Shown: positions 62,452 to 64,000 of the stretch, piece after piece | How the letters are laid out: every line of letters starts with the position of its first letter | Numbering within the stretch: position 1 is the stretch's first letter | DNA from: Blattabacterium cuenoti | GTDB lineage: Bacteria; Bacteroidota; Bacteroidia; Flavobacteriales; Blattabacteriaceae | Direction of reading: 5' to 3' | Assembly (NCBI RefSeq): GCF_014251575.1 | Contig: NZ_CP059191.1 | Coordinates: 248,001 to 312,000 of the forward strand | DNA length: 64,000 bases | Program-made: the position numbers and the translations under genes | The notes under the pieces: generated by a model | What the model was told of the DNA's origin: nothing | Database searches by the model: none | The model's input: the letters and a program-made list of their open reading frames with translations, nothing else

Positions 62452-63528
62452 TTACCTGATTTGATTTTGAATTTTAATAGATTCCTGATGCAAAAGTTTA
62501 AAAACTCTTTCAAGGAATTCTTCAGAAATTCCTAAACTTCTACCTAAATTAATAGATTTATCCATAATATTTTTCCATCTTTCAGGTTGAAAAATAGCTA
62601 CATCTGAAGATTTTTTTAAAGCTCCTAATTTCTTTGAAATGTTCATTCTTTCTGCTAAAAGAGCGATAATATTTTCATCTAGTTCATCAATGAAAATTCT
62701 AAAAGAATCTAAATCTCTTTTACTTTTTTGATCACATTTTTTGTGATCTGTTAATGTTTTTAACATTTCCAAAAGTTTTTCAGGAGTCACTTGTTGTTGA
62801 GCATCACTCCAAGCATGATCAGGATCACAATGACTTTCTATCATTAATCCTTCATATTGAAAATGATAAGCTTTTTTTGCTATATCAAAAATTCCTTCTT
62901 GATTTCCGCAAATATGTGAGGGATCACATAGAATGGGGATTCTAGGAATAAGATTCCTAAAATTTAACAAAAAATTCCAATTAGGTTGATTACGATATTT
63001 AGAGTTTTTGTAGGTATAGAAACCACGGTGTATTACTCCCAATTTTCTAATTCCTTTATTCAACAAACGTTCCAAAGCTCCTATCCATAATTCTATATCA
63101 GGATGAATTGGGTTTTTAACCAAAATAATTTTATTATTTTCTCCTTCCAGAGCTTCCGCTATTTCTTGAACCGTGAAAGGACTAGCTGTACTTCTAGCAC
63201 CTATCCAAAGTACATCTACTTCAAAAGAAACAGCTAATTTAACGTGTTCTGCATTAGCTATTTCTGTAGCTATCATGAATCCAGTATTTTTTTTAACTTT
63301 ATGAAGCCATTCAAGTCCTTTTTTTCCAATTCCTTCAAAATTATTTGGTTTTGTCCTAGGTTTCCATATTCCTGCCCGAAATACTTGGACATAGGAAGGG
63401 TTTAACCGATTGGCTGTTTCTAATATTTGTTGTTCACTTTCTGCACTACAAGGACCAGATATAATTAAAGGTTTATTTAATTTATCAATCCAGGATCTAT
63501 CTATACTATTATTCAGTTTTTCCATCAC
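62452..63528 (-). CDS. aroG: bifunctional DAHP synthase / chorismate mutase
   Basis: Two-domain enzyme, 358 aa. Residues about 1-265 are a KDO8P-like (type I-beta) DAHP synthase: SGPCSAESEQQ, KPRTKPNNFEGIG, IEALEGENNKIILVKNP, LCDPSHICGN and HCDPDHAWSDAQQQVTPE. Residues about 275-358 form an AroQ-type chorismate mutase (FIDELDENIIALLAERMNIS). This fusion is typical of Bacteroidota and couples the first shikimate step to the prephenate branch, with regulation through the mutase domain in studied homologs. It is 12 bp from the tyrA end. Two Met codons occur at the start. Confidence 0.92.
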   Translation of the reverse strand: MMEKLNNSIDRSWIDKLNKPLIISGPCSAESEQQILETANRLNPSYVQVFRAGIWKPRTKPNNFEGIGKKGLEWLHKVKKNTGFMIATEIANAEHVKLAVSFEVDVLWIGARSTASPFTVQEIAEALEGENNKIILVKNPIHPDIELWIGALERLLNKGIRKLGVIHRGFYTYKNSKYRNQPNWNFLLNFRNLIPRIPILCDPSHICGNQEGIFDIAKKAYHFQYEGLMIESHCDPDHAWSDAQQQVTPEKLLEMLKTLTDHKKCDQKSKRDLDSFRIFIDELDENIIALLAERMNISKKLGALKKSSDVAIFQPERWKNIMDKSINLGRSLGISEEFLERVFKLLHQESIKIQNQIR

Positions 63529-63540
63529 AACACATTTAAT

Positions 63541-64000
63541 TTACACATATTTTTTATCTTTTATATTGTTTGCCTTTTTCATATATAGATCTATCTTATG
63601 AAATTCTTTATTTATTAAATAATTACGAAATATTTCTAAATAATCAATATAAAAATCTATAGATCGAATCAGATTATCTCTATTAGAAATAAAAATAGGT
63701 AACCACGTTTCAGGCTTACTTTTCGCTAAACGAGTGGTTGAATCTAATCCACTTCCCATCATATTATTCAAAATTTTTTCTTCATTTTTAAATTTTTTTA
63801 AAACAGTACTAGCTAAAGCAAAAGAGACTACATGAGGTAAATGAGATATGTAAGCAATATATAAATCATGTTCTTTAGAAGTAATATAAATCATCCTCAT
63901 TTCCATAATAGAATAGATCTTTTTTGCAATAAACATTGCATCTGGATCGCTCAGTTCAGAGTCACAAATAATGCAATTTTTTTTATAAAAAAGATCATAA
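63541..64000 (-). CDS. tyrA: prephenate dehydrogenase, C-terminal part
   Basis: The minus-strand frame stays open from the window edge and the Met at 63936 is internal. About 152 C-terminal residues are visible: the helical dimerisation domain with ISHLPHVVSFALASTVL (including the catalytic-domain HLPH motif) and GSGLDSTTRLAKSKPETW. These match the TyrA family, which oxidatively decarboxylates prephenate to 4-hydroxyphenylpyruvate for tyrosine. Co-oriented with the DAHP synthase/chorismate mutase gene, so an aromatic operon continues to the right. Confidence 0.88.
   Translation of the reverse strand, partial: YDLFYKKNCIICDSELSDPDAMFIAKKIYSIMEMRMIYITSKEHDLYIAYISHLPHVVSFALASTVLKKFKNEEKILNNMMGSGLDSTTRLAKSKPETWLPIFISNRDNLIRSIDFYIDYLEIFRNYLINKEFHKIDLYMKKANNIKDKKYV

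Noticed and set aside
1..64000. CRISPR arrays, insertion sequences, prophage genes, rRNA operons
   Set aside because: No regular spaced repeats, transposase or integrase motifs, phage structural genes or rRNA-like sequence were seen on reading through.

Overview
The window is AT-rich, densely packed chromosomal sequence from a reduced-genome member of the Bacteroidota. The best fit is a Blattabacterium-type Flavobacteriales endosymbiont of cockroaches. This rests on strong A/T homopolymer bias, very short intergenic gaps with many overlapping gene ends, Bacteroidota TAnnTTTG promoter boxes, typical Bacteroidota gene forms (split transketolase, DAHP synthase fused to chorismate mutase, OmpA with calcium-binding TSP3 repeats, Pit with a PhoU-like tail), and a gene set biased to essential amino acids, peptidoglycan and translation. 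It encodes far more envelope synthesis than the tiny Sulcia genomes. No insertion sequence, prophage, CRISPR array, rRNA operon or toxin locus was seen, and no gap exceeds 300 bp.

Layout: 1-3.4 kb, minus strand, aroA (runs off the left edge), a MazG-like pyrophosphohydrolase and two-subunit transketolase. 3.5-12.8 kb, smpB, ompA, tatC, ychF, an M42 peptidase, dapF, htrA, an LptF/G permease and tgt. 12.9-27.3 kb, plus strand, a complete division and cell-wall (dcw) run: rsmH, ftsL, ftsI, murE, mraY, murD, ftsW, murG, murC, ftsQ, ftsA, ftsZ. 27.3-39.7 kb, hisS, pnuC, a phosphopantetheinyl transferase, mrp, a degenerate purine nucleoside phosphorylase, murB, small membrane proteins, rlmB, pheS, cvpA, a LuxE-like gene and a phosphate transporter. 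39.7-47.7 kb, ruvA, der, trmD, argH, gyrB, uppP, truB, rpsP. 47.8-54.9 kb, tRNA-Gln, a dicarboxylate/amino acid symporter, mvaD, tRNA-His, an aminotransferase, rsmG, an amidohydrolase, lysS. 55-64 kb, lipB, mtaB, a peroxiredoxin, dnaG, rpe, fabI, metK, the DAHP synthase/chorismate mutase fusion and the C-terminal part of tyrA (runs off the right edge).

The genes combine into a few functions. Shikimate/aromatic synthesis (aroA, DAHPS-CM, tyrA) is fed by transketolase and rpe. dapF supplies meso-DAP for murE and for lysine, argH makes arginine, and uppP, murB and the dcw cluster make and recycle wall precursors. tRNA modification, aminoacylation and ribosome maturation genes fill much of the rest.

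The most interesting observations are two essential-pathway genes, murD and mvaD, each broken only by a frameshift exactly inside a long poly(A) tract (11 and 13 A). These are candidates for rescue by transcriptional slippage. Next is an intact purine nucleoside phosphorylase ORF in which nearly all active-site motifs are replaced. I did not find a convincing new multi-gene system.
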